NCBI RefSeq assembly: GCF_000499385.1
Contig: NW_013654728.1
Coordinates: forward strand, 41,460-105,459
DNA length: 64,000 bases
Direction of reading: 5' to 3'
Source of the DNA: Eimeria necatrix
Taxonomy: Eukaryota > Apicomplexa > Conoidasida > Eucoccidiorida > Eimeriidae
Position 1 is the stretch's first letter. Every line of letters begins with the position of its first letter. A model generated the notes under the pieces. It was not told where the DNA came from, searched no databases, and saw only the letters and a program-made list of their open reading frames with translations. Shown piece by piece: positions 38,668-51,407 of the stretch. The translations under genes and the position numbers were made by a program.

Positions 38668-39173
38668 CCAGACTTTGATCGAAATCAATGCTCAGGAAAA
38701 CAGCAAGCACGTTTTACTACGCCAAGCGTCTGCAGAATGTTTTTTTTCCCATGTGAAAATGGCTTTTTGAAGCGGTACACATATTAGGACCCCAATCAGT
38801 TCCTTTCTAGTCTGATAGTTGCCTTGTTTCTCTGTTTGCGGATGATTGTACGACATTAAGACGTTTGAAAAGTTATGGTGGACACCAGCTGTTCTGTGGC
38901 TACAACTTGCAAATGAGTAGCATTTGTCGCCGAATGTTAAACTTTGTTTCGCTGTGGGACACTTCTAGTTGGGTCCAAACAAACGGGCTGTCAATAGGCA
39001 GTGAGCCTGATGCGACAGCAAAGGTGCCGGTGAGGACTGTAAGGCCCTTATAGTGCAGCATACGGCATTAGCGAGGAATGATATCTTCAACACGCATTTA
39101 CGTCTGCAGGGCCCACGGATTTTTTGAGAAGCGGAAAGGCGCTTACTTTTGATATTGATCCCAGATAGCGTGG

Positions 39174-39182
39174 CAGGTACGC
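39174..39182 (+). other. zero-spacer acceptor/donor junction
   Basis: CAG followed directly by GTACGC. Confidence 0.2.
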
Positions 39183-39241
39183 CTAGTTCGCCGTAGTAAG
39201 TATCTGCGTCTGACAGACAAATCCTGATGTTTCTGCCTCCC

Positions 39242-39253
39242 TAGAACGTGAGT
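39242..39253 (+). other. acceptor-N3-donor site, triplet AAC
   Basis: TAG, AAC, GTGAGT after a strong tract (gatgtttctgcctccc). Confidence 0.5.
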
Positions 39254-39412
39254 TTCATTAGACGATGTTTTCCAGCAACTCTTGGGCTAATGGTTTACTG
39301 CAGCGACTGCAAGAATTTTCAATGATTTAATTTAGCTAACCTCATCGGAAGCCTCATTGATTCCATTATCCTCCAGAGTGGCCGACTCTTCTTAGGTATG
39401 TCTGGCATTTCT

Positions 39413-39424
39413 CAGCAAGTACGC
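39413..39424 (+). other. acceptor-N3-donor site, triplet CAA
   Basis: CAG, CAA, GTACGC after gtctggcatttct. Confidence 0.45.
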
Positions 39425-39725
39425 AGCATGATCTGTTCACGGCTTGAAAACAATAGCATCAAAAGTATTTGCATGCAACATCGGTGTCGGTCAGCCAAGG
39501 GTTTTCGCCTAATTACTAAAGGGAGCTTCGAATCGCTGTGGAATGTTTTTAATCGTGCACTGCATGTCTGATATCTGACAAACACGGGAAGCTTTTCATC
39601 GGGTAGCTTGCGTCGAGCATGATTTGACGCATTCGAAACGTCAAAACCAGAATTTGTCGGTGCAAGCATTCACACTGAGGAGCCGAGTACATCTATGCGT
39701 GACTACGTTACACGATGACGGAGAC

Positions 39726-39737
39726 AAGTTCGTGAGT
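39726..39737 (+). other. acceptor-N3-donor site, triplet TTC
   Basis: AAG, TTC, GTGAGT. The acceptor half is poor. Confidence 0.2.
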
Positions 39738-40572
39738 CCAGTAAATCTGAAAGTGCTTTGTGATGTTTCAGACTGTATCCTGTTGTTTCCGGAGGGCGAA
39801 ATGTCTTGACATGCGGTGGTAGGTTTCTTCAGTACCAGCCCAACTAGGGATCGATATGATTAGAGGACATCAATGGTACAGCATCATTTTTCAACTCTTG
39901 GCCTGGAGGTAGGTGGCCATTAATATTTTGGTGATATTGGGTGCCTCCAAGAAGTGTGTCCGTGGTGCGGTAATCCGAGGCTTTGCGCAGCAGCGTAGCG
40001 GGCACAGTCGCACTGGGAACAAGGCTTTGCCATGGAGTTTATTGTATGACGTCCTATGCAACACGTAAACAGTGCGCGGACGCAGCCTGCCAAACGAGCA
40101 GCTGGTAAGGACACAACGATATGTGCTTTGAGAAGCGTGAACGTCAGAAATATGCTGGGTGGCGCAAAGCTCTCCTGTATGCACACGCGAGCAGTACACA
40201 GCACTTCAGAGAATTTATAAACGTCTGAGGAGAAACATGCGTTTTGCCGGTTTCTATTAACTAGTCAGCCTGCAGGACTAGTTTGAGGAGATGTTGCCAT
40301 ACGGTGGTAGCGCTTGGTCTGTGACTGGATCAATGGCCAAGGCGTAGGAGCACTGAAGCGCATTCATCATTCGATGCCAATTACCAACACTGTCAGTGAG
40401 GCAATCGGCTTCTAGATCGTACGCTCTATTCCAATGTGCAAGTTGGCAAATGCAAAATTTATTAGAGCCCCTTGTTCTTGAGGTTGGTTGAAATGCACTG
40501 CTTATTGCGGTCACCCTGAATCAAGGGCCAGGATATTTTAATAACAGTCTAAAACAGCTTTTTTGTCGCTCG

Positions 40573-40584
40573 TAGGACGTACGT
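40573..40584 (+). other. acceptor-N3-donor site, triplet GAC
   Basis: TAG, GAC, GTACGT after a strong tract (cttttttgtcgctcg). Confidence 0.5.
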
Positions 40585-41485
40585 TCAGCCGAACATTATT
40601 AAGTTTGATTGAGAGAATAAGGGTTTACGAGTGTGTAGCCAACGGTGAAATTTTTCCCCGAGAGTATAGACACATGAAACTGTTTCTTTTTGGCTTCAGA
40701 CATTCTGTGTCTGGCCAACTCATCTAGTGACTAGACAAGCGTTTTTTTGTTTGTCGGAATACGGCTCAACAGCACGCGGAACATGCTATTTTCTCACTAC
40801 TTTGTATGCATGATTTTCAAGAATCGGGTACATGGTTTTAATCCGGTTAACTAAACGTGCTCGGCGGCTCTCTTTGTGCCCTGTGTTGTACCCTTTGCAG
40901 ATAAAGGCGACTGCATCCTACATAGTATTTTCGTGAACTCTTATCTTCGTCAAAACCAAATCATTCTGTTTTGTTGCAAGAGCGAGGTTCTGATGTTGAC
41001 TGCCATTGCAGGCTTTCCTGACTCTTCAGCAGTCTTTACCGGAAGGGGAGCATAGTAGGGGGAAGTCTACGGTGCTAATCAGTCAGCAAAGATTTACATC
41101 ATAATGAACGTCACGGAGCAGTAAAGTGATTACTCAGCTAGTGAGCTTTGAGTAGTGGAAGGAAAACGCAGACGCGTTTGGAGGAGAAAGCGGAGTGAGA
41201 CCATTGCAAAAAGGATACTTGTTCCTCTTCTAACCCATCACTCAGGCTATGTCCCCACTATTCCAGGGTCACAGAATTCAGTGTCAAATATAACAAGAAA
41301 TCCATAGCGTATTTTGTAGCATATTTCAAGGCAGATGTTCAGGGATTAAGGCGTTTAGTGCAACGCGTGTAATGCCCGTTCAGGGATCGATCGATTCAGC
41401 AAGCTCAACAGTGCAGCGGCCCGTGCAAACAGTTTGTCTTAGGATGCAGATGGTATCAACTTGCAACAAGAAGCGCAAAACATTT

Positions 41486-41497
41486 TAGGAAGTGCGT
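41486..41497 (+). other. acceptor-N3-donor site, triplet GAA
   Basis: TAG, GAA, GTGCGT after caaaacattt. Confidence 0.4.
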
Positions 41498-41792
41498 TTT
41501 GTAGGGTTAGTCGTCCTAGGTTTCAGGCGATGGTGGATACACGTTTGGCACTCTTGTGCCCCATTCAAAGTGATATGTAGACGTTCTCCGCCTTAAAACG
41601 TAAAGCGTTTCCTGTCTCGACTTGATAGCTATTTTACTTCGCAAATGCAATTTTGTCGCCAATGTTCCGTAGCTACAGTTACTTTACAAAGCTGCTTCTG
41701 ACATCTGGCGTCCTTCAAGAGGCATCTGTGAAAGTATTATGGAGCTGTTAATAGCGCCTGAAGGCTTGAACATTTTGTTTCATCCTGGTTAT

Positions 41793-41804
41793 CAGGGAGT
41801 GCGT
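41793..41804 (+). other. acceptor-N3-donor site, triplet GGA
   Basis: CAG, GGA, GTGCGT after gtttcatcctggttat. Confidence 0.45.
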
Positions 41805-42482
41805 GCACTCGAGCGTTTGGTGCTGCGGAATAACCAATATGTTTGTCTTGGCAGTTTCCCGGATCCATTCCGTCCATTTCGTATGCGTGTATGTGTAGCA
41901 TGCGTGCACAAGCTGTAATCATTCACGTTATCGTTGATAGTTTGGTCCAATGCAGAAGTACGAGGAAAGGCAGGCTTGACGCTCCTATTACCGCCGAGGC
42001 AGCTCATTTCGAGTGCGTTGACCGCATGTTCGTAGGCCTCTAGGAAGAGTTACTCTTGTTGCAAAACGTATGGTGTGCAATCCCGATCGATTTACTGGGT
42101 CTTGTTACTAGGTGGTGAGCATTAAAAAATATACATGATCACAGAACTATTTTTGCTGGTCGCGAAACCGGTATTTGTGCAATACGGTGTTACGCAAGAG
42201 TTTTGAGTGAAATGTGCCGATATTTGACGTCTTCAGTACCGTTCAGATACTGTTGGAGCCAATGGTATAATTAGTACTGCATGTTTTTAGGGCAATGCGA
42301 CTTCTCGCGTTATTATGTCACCTGGTCGTTTAGAGGAGCGTTTGCTGTTATTACAGTTTGTAGCGTGCTGGCGAGTTTGTGATTATACTTGGAAACATTG
42401 CAGAATATTGCTTGCAAGTATACTTTGCCAAATTGAGATAATTGTTTCATGACACGCGGTTCATAGCTGCCTGCTTGGCATC

Positions 42483-42494
42483 AAGGAAGTGCGT
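42483..42494 (+). other. acceptor-N3-donor site, triplet GAA
   Basis: AAG, GAA, GTGCGT after ctgcctgcttggcatc. Confidence 0.35.
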
Positions 42495-42663
42495 TCCTTT
42501 CGATTGTGTTTCTGAGCCCTTAGCCCAAATGCAAGGTGCTCGCAGCATTCCAAAATAGGCTGTTGCTCTGTCAGCGAGGACACGCATTATTTCCATTGTT
42601 ATCAACACTTCATTAGGGCTTCAGTGGAAGCCATTAAAGAAAAGCTTTCCGATAACCGCCATG

Positions 42664-42675
42664 CAGTCGGTGCGT
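42664..42675 (+). other. acceptor-N3-donor site, triplet TCG
   Basis: CAG, TCG, GTGCGT. It falls inside a 71-codon frame, which is most likely a chance frame. Confidence 0.35.
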
Positions 42676-43848
42676 CTGGCAGGGCAAATACTAGTTCGAT
42701 GCGGGCTTCGCAATTTGGCACCAATGTTTCTGACGGCACGCAGTCACTGGTATCACATATTGACCTTCTGCACGAGAAGCCCCATCGGCATTCCAATTAT
42801 TCTGCAGTTAACTGTCGTCATTTTACAAAGTTACTGTAGGGTCAAGGGTGTTCAGCATGTTGCGTTTCCTGGAGCGTTCAGGGCTCTTCTTCGATGCATC
42901 AATCTTCGCTTTTGTGTGCATTTACCTGATTTCTTCCTTGCATGCAGTGGGGCTTAGTTTAGGGCCTCTTACACAAGTGCCTTTAACCTTGCAAAAGAGG
43001 GTGGGTTTAAGATAATTGAGGGGCGCGTTTTCTGCGGGAAAACTGCCAAGTGGTGTTTCGATGTATGGCATGCATGGCCTGAGAACTTTGCTTTGCAGCC
43101 ATTTGCACTTGCGACGTCCACGTGGTGTTCAAGAAGTTCTTATCCCTGAGTCGAAAAGGTTGCTTTAAAATAACTGTCAGCAATTGTCCACCTAAATGCT
43201 GTTTCTCAGACCGCTAACACTGCAGAACTTTGCCAGATGCACGACTAGGACCATCCCAGCTAGGTCTTCACTGAAGGATTGTCTCAAAACCGGAGCAATC
43301 GTTGCATGCCAACGCAGATGGTAAGTCACATCGCGGCCGAGATGAATCGTAGAGGAGCAGGAGAGGTTCTTCAACTTGGCCTGAGGAGCACTGCCAAGAT
43401 GTAGCCTGCTTTCGCTTCAGGCGAATCATTGCAACCGTCGCTTGTAGCACATTTTGCTGCTTACCGAGGAAAGGTCTTACATGCCGTCAATGCGTAGCTG
43501 TTAAAGCACACGGGAACCGTTGGCAGAGCAAACGTTGCAAGATGCAGCTGTTGTTGGCTCCTGTGGTAAGGGTAGTTCTGGTGAGAGCATATGGCTTGCC
43601 CTCCACACACCTTTTTTAGTGTACTTTTCAAGCGTGTAGAGAGTATGTTCTGCGTAATTGCGCAACTTTGTGAAGAGAGACGCCTTATGTAGTTACACAG
43701 TGAATGGGAATATGGATGGGACATATTGATGGCACCGCAGATGCCATATATGTGCCATAAAGCCGGAAGGTTCTTCTGACGTAAAGAGACAATTTTTAAC
43801 GCTATGTTCGGGTCAAGTGTTGCGTGACATGTTTCGTTTAGTTCAATG

Positions 43849-43860
43849 CAGGTCGTACGT
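43849..43860 (+). other. acceptor-N3-donor site, triplet GTC
   Basis: CAG, GTC, GTACGT after tttcgtttagttcaatg. Confidence 0.45.
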
Positions 43861-44174
43861 TCGTTGGAGCATTACTTGAAGAAATCTTGTCTTTACCAAG
43901 CCGCCGGGGAGCACGATGCAGATGTTTGCTACATCCACTTGCGTTTTTTGTGATTTCTCTGCATTGGATAGCTATTTTCAACGTAAGCTGGGGAAAGGCA
44001 CGACTCTTGGTAGCCGAACCGCTTCAATGGACCGCTTGGTGTGTCACTTCTTGAGATTTCCATGTCATTGATAAACCGACGCAGTGCGAACTATCTTGAT
44101 TTCTGCCAATGCGACCATTCTCACACATGTCTCCATTCACATCACAAAATATTTGACAATGCGGAATCGCCAAT

Positions 44175-44186
44175 CAGGCAGTGCGT
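44175..44186 (+). other. acceptor-N3-donor site, triplet GCA
   Basis: CAG, GCA, GTGCGT. Confidence 0.4.
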
Positions 44187-45282
44187 TGTTGAGCGGAGAA
44201 TCATCTGTGGTTGCGCGTCTATGACGAGTTCTCACCTGACTGTGCTGAGAGAAAGTCTTCGTCACGTCTGCTCTGCATATCTGTTGCAGATGCAAAGCGG
44301 CTCCGTAAATATGTGGCTCTTCGGACGACAATTTTTTTGTGTGGTGGTGCATGGCCGTACCTCCACGCATCATCGGCAAGCGTACCGGAAGTGAACCTAC
44401 TTCCGACACAACTAACCATGGATTAATAATTCTGTACTGCATGGCTATACCCGAAGCGGCCAACTCCCCGTATATCTTAGTTTGCTTGCGTCTTGGTTTT
44501 GCAAGGCTTTCGCTGCCACGTTTGATTGCTTTGAGCTCATTCATGATGCATCGGGCACGTTTTTCGTAATCAGTCATTCAACGGAGTGATTTTAGACCAG
44601 GATAAGAAGAGGCCGTATCAAGAGCAGCTCACAACACCCTACGGACTAAACAGTTTGTAGGTCATTGTTTATGTGTTGTCGCACCTACGGACCTACTCCT
44701 TGTGCGAAACCAGGACGTTATCGCGACGGAGCCGTTTCCTGCAGCAATTTATGAGGCCTCAATTTTGGCGAGCATAAGAATTTCTGGGGTCCCGTTTTGT
44801 GTTCATATATGACTGGCTCCTGATGTGATCAAATTCTTCCATTGCTAGTGTCCTTCACTTGTGCGTATTATGATACCTTGTGATGTGTTCTATTTGGCCA
44901 GCCGCAGCTGCACCTCTAGAAACATTGACTGACTCCCACCACCCTCCTAAACCTCACATTTTACTGGGGGGAGTGGTTGCAACGTTTACTCGAGGTTTTA
45001 AGCTGGGAATAAAATTTTGTTTCTCCACTTAGTTCTTTCACGCGCTTCCAAACAAGTGATATTCACGGGCATAAATAATGGTTCTCGGCCATACAGAGTG
45101 GTTGTACCACTATGTGGACTCTGGCGTAGCTGCAAAGAGCATCGAAACTCCCAGCTGATGAGTGTGCTGCTGCGGCATCTGTGACAAGATTTGCATTCTA
45201 CGCACTTGACACAGTGAATGCATACATAGACTTTTTCGCCGCATTCAGGGACTGACGCATTTCGAGAGTGCTTGCTAATTGG

Positions 45283-45294
45283 AAGAAAGTGTGC
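45283..45294 (+). other. acceptor-N3-donor site, triplet AAA
   Basis: AAG, AAA, GTGTGC. Both halves are weak. Confidence 0.15.
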
Positions 45295-46530
45295 ATTCTC
45301 TAAAATGATCTGCTGAAAGCACGTTCTGCTTTTAAAATGGGTTTTGGTTTAAAGCTATAAATCCCTGTTTTGGGGGATGTAACATTCTAGGTCAATTCCG
45401 AAAATCTGCACTCGCAATCCAGCTCGGTTGTTTCAAGCTCATCCACCCTGAATGCGGCACAAGATCCACAATAGATTTTTCTACAGAGTAAACGCAGGTC
45501 GCTTAAAACGGTGCTTTTTTTACTTGCAAAGACCGTAGGTCACTGCCTCAGGGTCCGACGTACGTCTTGCGCAAGGCCAGAATGCTCTGGTGGTGGAACT
45601 TGTGCATGCAGCTACGTAACAAGGTCTCAAAGGTTCCGGCTCCGCTCTACTGGAACTTTATAGACGATTTTGTTTCTGAAAATGCAGGCCTGTCTCTTGA
45701 AAGCACAGCGAACAATTTATAAAGCATCACTCTCATGTGTTGATCATGATGTGCAGCTCGTGCTGCGCCTTTTGCGATCACCGAGCTGTGTGTGATTTCA
45801 AGTTTGCAGTGAGTGCAGACTGATACAGGCCCATAAGCTTTCCCAACTGCAGTGTGTGTTGATTTGTAAGGTTCTACGCGAACGTGCCATCTGTGGGCTC
45901 AGTAGCTCTTTGATATAGAAGCACGGCTTCACGTTTGTGAAGCAATTGTTAAGCGCACCTCTTGTTGCTGCGCTGGCATTTTCTCTAGGTCAAGGTCATG
46001 CTTCGCTTTGAGATCAAGTACGCAGTATCATTTACTATGTCTCAACTTCTGTGGCGAAGGACTGCTCCTTTTCAAGTTTGTCGCTTTTATTGCTCGTGCC
46101 TGGGAGCAAGCCTTGACTGATCGGGCTCAACTCTGTTCACAGGCCTTGCTTTTGGATGGCAGCTGACTCAGCGTTACCACACCAAAGAACTATTCTACTG
46201 AACGTTTCAAAGAATCGAAATACACAACTGCATTCTGTCGTGCCAGATTGTAAGCAGTTTGAAGCCCAAACGGCCTGCAAACGGCCTAAGGGCACAAACT
46301 TAGTAGTGGACATTGACTCGACACGGGTGCTGAAGAGTTTTCATGGTAGTGCGCATTGTTCGTTTGCTACACACATGCTATATTTGTGTGCCTGTGTTTT
46401 GCTTCGAGATGAGTGTCGTTTTCCAATTTCTTACGGCAAGGCGAAATCCATTTTCTCAAACTTCGCTGCATCTCCTAGCTAGTTACAAGTAATCTGTAGA
46501 ATGAATAGTCTCAAGGATCGCCTTTCTCAC

Positions 46531-46542
46531 TAGCACGTACGT
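46531..46542 (+). other. acceptor-N3-donor site, triplet CAC
   Basis: TAG, CAC, GTACGT after a strong tract (atcgcctttctcac). Confidence 0.5.
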
Positions 46543-46909
46543 TTGGCGCGCATCAACCAATGCTTTGCCTGGTATGTTGACGCTGTGAATATAGAGAGTG
46601 AGGGGGCATCACCGACAGCTTCAAGGGCTGCAGTCGTGTAGCATTTTCATTCTTGTAATCACAAAGAATCTTGTTGGTGGCTCCTTTATTTTTAAAGCAG
46701 GCAGTCGTGATTAGTGTCCTATTTGTTGTCAGAATAACCTCATTTGTGCCTGCACACAGGCCTCTGCTAGGTGGTATGGATTGTTTTATGCACCGTGCTT
46801 TTGGATGTCAGCCAATACAACAAACCCCTAAAGAAAATTCTGTTGGCGAATACTTCGCGGTTTTTGGTTTGTATGTGTGAACCACGCAGAGGTTGTGAGC
46901 TGTATGTCC

Positions 46910-46921
46910 CAGGCGGTGAGC
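46910..46921 (+). other. acceptor-N3-donor site, triplet GCG
   Basis: CAG, GCG, GTGAGC after tgtatgtcc. Confidence 0.35.
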
Positions 46922-48000
46922 CTCCTAAATACAAGGAGCACGCAGGCGGTATCGGTGAAAAACTCAAAGGCCGAAGAGGACTCACTTCCTGTGCAAGATT
47001 AAATATTGAAGTTGTGGTGAGCCATCGCGGGCATAGCTTATTGAACAGGTCGTGCAAAGGCTTGAGTTTATTCATGTTTCAAACGTGAGCTTGTTTTACT
47101 GGTTATGAAAATGTCCGCGTGAGAACGACTGATCATAATGTGCGGTTCCCCGTACTGCGTGGTGCATTGTAAGAGCTCCATTCATTTTTCTGGGCGAAAT
47201 ACGGCAAGGAACAGGTTGTTTCATGAGGTAAACGTGGAAGCATTTGCTGTGACGTCTGTTCTACGGTTTTGTGCGCAGTAACATACTTTCCAATCAGTGC
47301 AAAGGTAATAGAGGCCTGGAAATCTCATGACAAGCATTCCTCCAGGCTCTTGATTTCAGCTCTAGCAAGTACAGAAGGTAGGTAAGATGAAAGCCAATCT
47401 GCAGGCCTGTTCGTTCTTGTCCTGCAACCCAAAATTGTGCAATCGTCAGACTGTCAGCGAGGATGAGAATCTTTACCTGAGTAATGGGCCTCTGTTGGGT
47501 CATTTTCTTTGACTGAGGCGACTCTGCAGAATAGTTGTCAAATACGGTCTGCAGCGTTGCATTACGTGCAGAAGTACAATTGATGTACACATGACGTTTA
47601 CAGCGGAGTCGCGAGTGCTTGCTTTTCAACATCACAAACGAGTGATACAGGAAGTTTCTCCACCCGTGAAGACGTCAAAATATGGACAGGCCGAAATGTG
47701 ATAAGCGTAAAGGAGCATTTCAGATTCAAGGATAATTGATTATGAAATGCCTTGAAAACGTTTTGGAAAATTACTTATGGCTTGATGCGCATTTAGGATG
47801 TAAGCTTCGTGTGCTGCAGTGGAGTCAAAGGCAAGATAGCGTCTCTGCTTTAGAAGAGGGCCAAGCTGCGCCTAGGGATTGGCTTGGCATCACGTATTTT
47901 AGGTTGCGGTTCGGCTTCACACTAGAATGACCTGATGAAAGAATCGACTACTGCGTTCCAAAGCAATGAAATGCATTGCGCTGTTGTGTTGACCAGCTAA

Positions 48001-49354
48001 AATTGTGCTGCAATCCGTCAAGGCGGTGGCTCTTTGCTGCCCTTGAATGGGCAGCACTTGCACATACGACGCCGGTAACTGAAAAATCCCATACCTTCCG
48101 AGTCGTGTGCTTGTTCCCTAGTTCAGTACTGAGACCACGATGCGTTTGACGCATCACACAGGCCGCATAAATGAACTGAATACAGCTGCAGCAGTTAGTA
48201 GCTTTTGCAGCAGCCATATGGTTTATCTGTGATGCACGTGCACGTCGTGTGATCCGCCGCTATATTGTACAGATGGAGAAGGTGAGTCGCGCTTTGCACA
48301 GGCCTCTGAAACTCGCAGGTGTAGTTGTGGGCATGCAATGCCTTAAGTTGCAAGATCAAGGTCCTGCGATTGCCCAATTGAAGCATATTCGTGTGACCTT
48401 TGGTTTGGCTTTCGACATTTTGCCTGGTACCAGGTTGGGTTCCCTCCAGAATGTGCAAGAATAGCTGAGTATGGTAATAGGGCATCGTATGCATGCTTGC
48501 ATGTTTTTATTCTGTGCAAAGGGGTAAACTTGACACTTTGGTAGAATACTGTGATCTGGAATCCGTCACAGAAACAGTGACTACAAGGCTTGCTTTGTTT
48601 TTCTTTATGTGCAGCGACTCGGCCTTTCGGTGTGAATGCAGTGCACTCATGGAAATGCAATGATATGCTGCATGTTTAGCGACGGCGTTTTCGAAACCAG
48701 TAGGAAGTTTCGTTGCTTTCACAGAATGCAGAAGCACCAACAAACCTGCCACCGTCCCTGGATCAACGGATGCACGTCCTACACACCGCACCGGGCAATG
48801 GAAGTAGTGAAGGGGCGCTTAAAGCTGGAACTAGAACTATAACTGAATACAGGGCTACGGCGACAATATGCATTCATTGTGGAAAAGTAACCCCACTAGT
48901 CTGCAACATTATGGCATGTTGCCATCATGGTTTTTGCTGACCTCAAGATATTTTGGTTTCTAGCGTCTCTTGCTGGAGAGGAAAAATCAAAAGGAATATA
49001 TTAAGATTCTGAGCAGCCCCCCGCAAGAGTGTCCCATATGCAGTTTAATCCTACTGTCGCACCGAAAATGCTCATGTTTTATTGGTCAGCTTGCCGTTCA
49101 TCGCTGCGACATTGCTCGATGATTCGACGATCTACGAGTTGTTTTTTTCTCTCACAACGCTATGTGATGCCTGCTGTGACTGCGCTTTCTGGCACGCAAA
49201 AGACAGTGCTCTGGACACGCATGGAGTACCTAGGCTATGCGGACGTCGCGGCTTGTAGGCGTTTGACTGGTAATGGTCATCTGCGTGTGAAGTGCCACGA
49301 GGCGTTTCGATGCCCAACAGATCGTACGCCCTTGAATGAGACAGTGAAACAATT
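48001..49354. other. single-copy stretch, no supported gene
   Basis: No composite three-base sites. One acceptor/donor pair with a nine-base spacer (ATGGAGAAG, then GTGAGT) lies near 48280. A small hairpin, TGCTGCCC with GGGCAGCA, lies at 48035-48056. Confidence 0.45.
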
Positions 49355-49990
49355 AAACAGCATATCGTAAACTGCCAATCCGACGTCTGTGTGTCATATG
49401 CACATTCATAGTGCATGCTTGTTACGTTGTTTGTTTTTGCATCAACGGCACGCGAATTTACGACGGGATCTGGATGAGCTGATCACGCAATCTGCCGCTT
49501 TAGGTTCTACTTTGCGTGGGGCATTTTTGTACGATTAGTTTTTCGACGCACCGAGCATGCTCGGCATTTCGACGCCGTGACGCCTGAGCATGATTGGCTG
49601 TATATTGGTTTGCTAGCCCGAGAGATGGAGATGGAGATGGCCTGGGGGAGCAGAATGCCCCTGCGAAATGTGCGACAGGTGGACGTTTGGCTTATTGTGG
49701 ACATCTGAGTGTGGAGTGCTAGGCGGCTCTTTGATACTGAGCAGATGGTGCGAACTCCAATGAGGCAGCTGACGCACTAAGCAGTGTCACAAGCTGCCAC
49801 TTTGACTTCTGTGTATCGTATGTACGCTATGGGCAGATGCCTGCGACTTTGTTTGTTTTTGCGCCAACAACACGCGAATATATGGTGGGCTCTTGATGAG
49901 CTGCTCAACCGGTGGGCCGCTTTAGATTTTACTTTGCTCTCGCGTGCTTTGTGCCATTAGTTTTTTGACGCACAGAGCATGCGCGACAGC
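49355..49990. repeat. diverged direct duplication, offset about 422 bp
   Basis: About 200 bp at 49355-49565 recurs at 49775-49990. The best-kept blocks are gtttgtttttgc and ttagtttttygacgcac, at 49535 and 49957. Divergence is high, with many substitutions and small indels. No frame is shared. The spacer holds a short (GAGATG)3 run at about 49623. Confidence 0.75.
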
Positions 49991-50754
49991 TTAAAACCAT
50001 GATACTGTGATGCCAGAAAATATTTGGTCGTGCTTGGCTGCGCAGGTGAAGGTCAACGACGTTGCGCAGCTTGAGACGTCCATGGAATTTTAGGTATGAG
50101 AAAAGGGAGTGTGCAGCTCTTTCCATGTTCCTGTTATTCGTAGTAAACGTCGAACAAAAACAGCTAGGATCAAGGAACAAAAGGCAACATGCAACTTCGG
50201 TGATCGAGTGCAAGTGTGTAAAGAACACCCATCGCAATTGCAAATGGGCGGAGAGTGAACTTTGATGCTGTATAGAGGCAGTGTATCCTCGTTAGACGTC
50301 TGCAGGCATTTGCGAAGCGGCTTAGCGTTTCGATTTCGTGCGAAAGTGAGCATTTTTGTATCCATATGCGTATGTATCCTTGCTGCATATGTCTTACTGA
50401 AACGCGAAAAATTTTGAGTTTTCTGTCGAACATTAAGGGCAGCGCATGTTCAAGCAGGCGCTGATGCTTTGGTGCTGCTTCAAAATGAGAAAATGTTCTT
50501 TAGTTGCTTTGTAGGTGTGTTCTGGTGTCCCCACCTGAAGTGGCGAACGACTATGCTTTGCCCACAGAGAAAACTTTATGTGCGTCAACTATGGCTGCTC
50601 AATGCGTATTCAGATGCGTTTTCCAGTACTTGTCTGCTGCGCTAAGCTTCTGTGTATTTGTCGAGCTTGCGGAGGCTCCCGCTCTGTATCTATGCCTAGG
50701 ATCTGTGCAATCTCCCTAATTCATGTCGCAGGATTTCAGACTTTCATTTGCATT

Positions 50755-51400
50755 GATGATGTCTTGCTAAACGCTCCAGTGGAGTCACCATACGGGTCTG
50801 CACCTGTGCTCTCGCAGAGGTTGCTTTTGGACCTAAATGCACTGCCGGCTCGTTAACTTTTGCCTTCACACAAAAGTTGGCATGCAAGAGGCTCTGGCTA
50901 GCTTGCTCGTTAGTTCGAGAGATGTGTCGTGGGAATCAACAGTCGATAAGGCGATTCAGCAGCCAATATGTGCTATTTTGTGCAGTTGTTCAGTTGTTAT
51001 TTGGCAGGTCGTTGGCGTGTTGCTGAGAGCTGACAGGACGTTAGCGAATCTGGTATGGAAAATTTCATCCACTGATTCTATTTGTGGGCTTCTCCAGAGG
51101 TGGTATTCAAGGACTTTTTTCAGCTCAAAGGTTTGTCGGAATAGTTTGTCTGGCAAGTGCGTGTTGTACGGCGTATGGAGTGCTTTGTTGCACTGTACGC
51201 GATGACTATCTCTGAAAAATTCATGCAGTTTTTCTTGCGGTGAACAGAGGGTAGGCATTTCATGGGCCTTCGACAATCTTGGCACGTGGGGCTTATACTC
51301 TCTCCATCTGCCTGTTGTACTTTATTTTTACTGAGGACTAGCTTGATTGTTGTCTTTGTTGCTAGCATTGGCGCATGATAGAGCACCAGCCTTTTTAGGG
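50755..51400. repeat. segmental duplication, copy A
   Basis: About 645 bp that recurs 1.36 kb downstream. Anchor blocks include tctcgcagag at 50810 and gctgagagctgac near 51025. The plus-strand open frame in this copy (50837-51205) partly aligns with that in copy B. Over the best 40 codons I count about 11 replacement and 4 silent changes, and changes fall at all three codon positions, so the frame is not under visible protein-level selection. Confidence 0.9.
50852..50881 (+). repeat. hairpin in duplication copy A
   Basis: An 11-bp stem around the loop ccttcaca, with two G-U pairs if read as plus-strand RNA. The counterpart in copy B has the same stem fully Watson-Crick. Confidence 0.6.
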
Positions 51401-51407
51401 AGTGTGC
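51396..51407 (+). other. acceptor-N3-donor site, triplet GGA
   Basis: TAG, GGA, GTGTGC at the right edge of duplication copy A, after cagccttttt. Confidence 0.3.

Larger units (their letters stand above)
36261..48000. other. densest cluster of splice-like sites, no supported gene
   Basis: Sixteen composite plus-strand sites fall between 36.2 and 44.2 kb, about one per 500 bp, and three more by 47 kb. There are no sizeable repeats. Open frames up to 146 codons occur on both strands without recognisable families. Confidence 0.5.
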
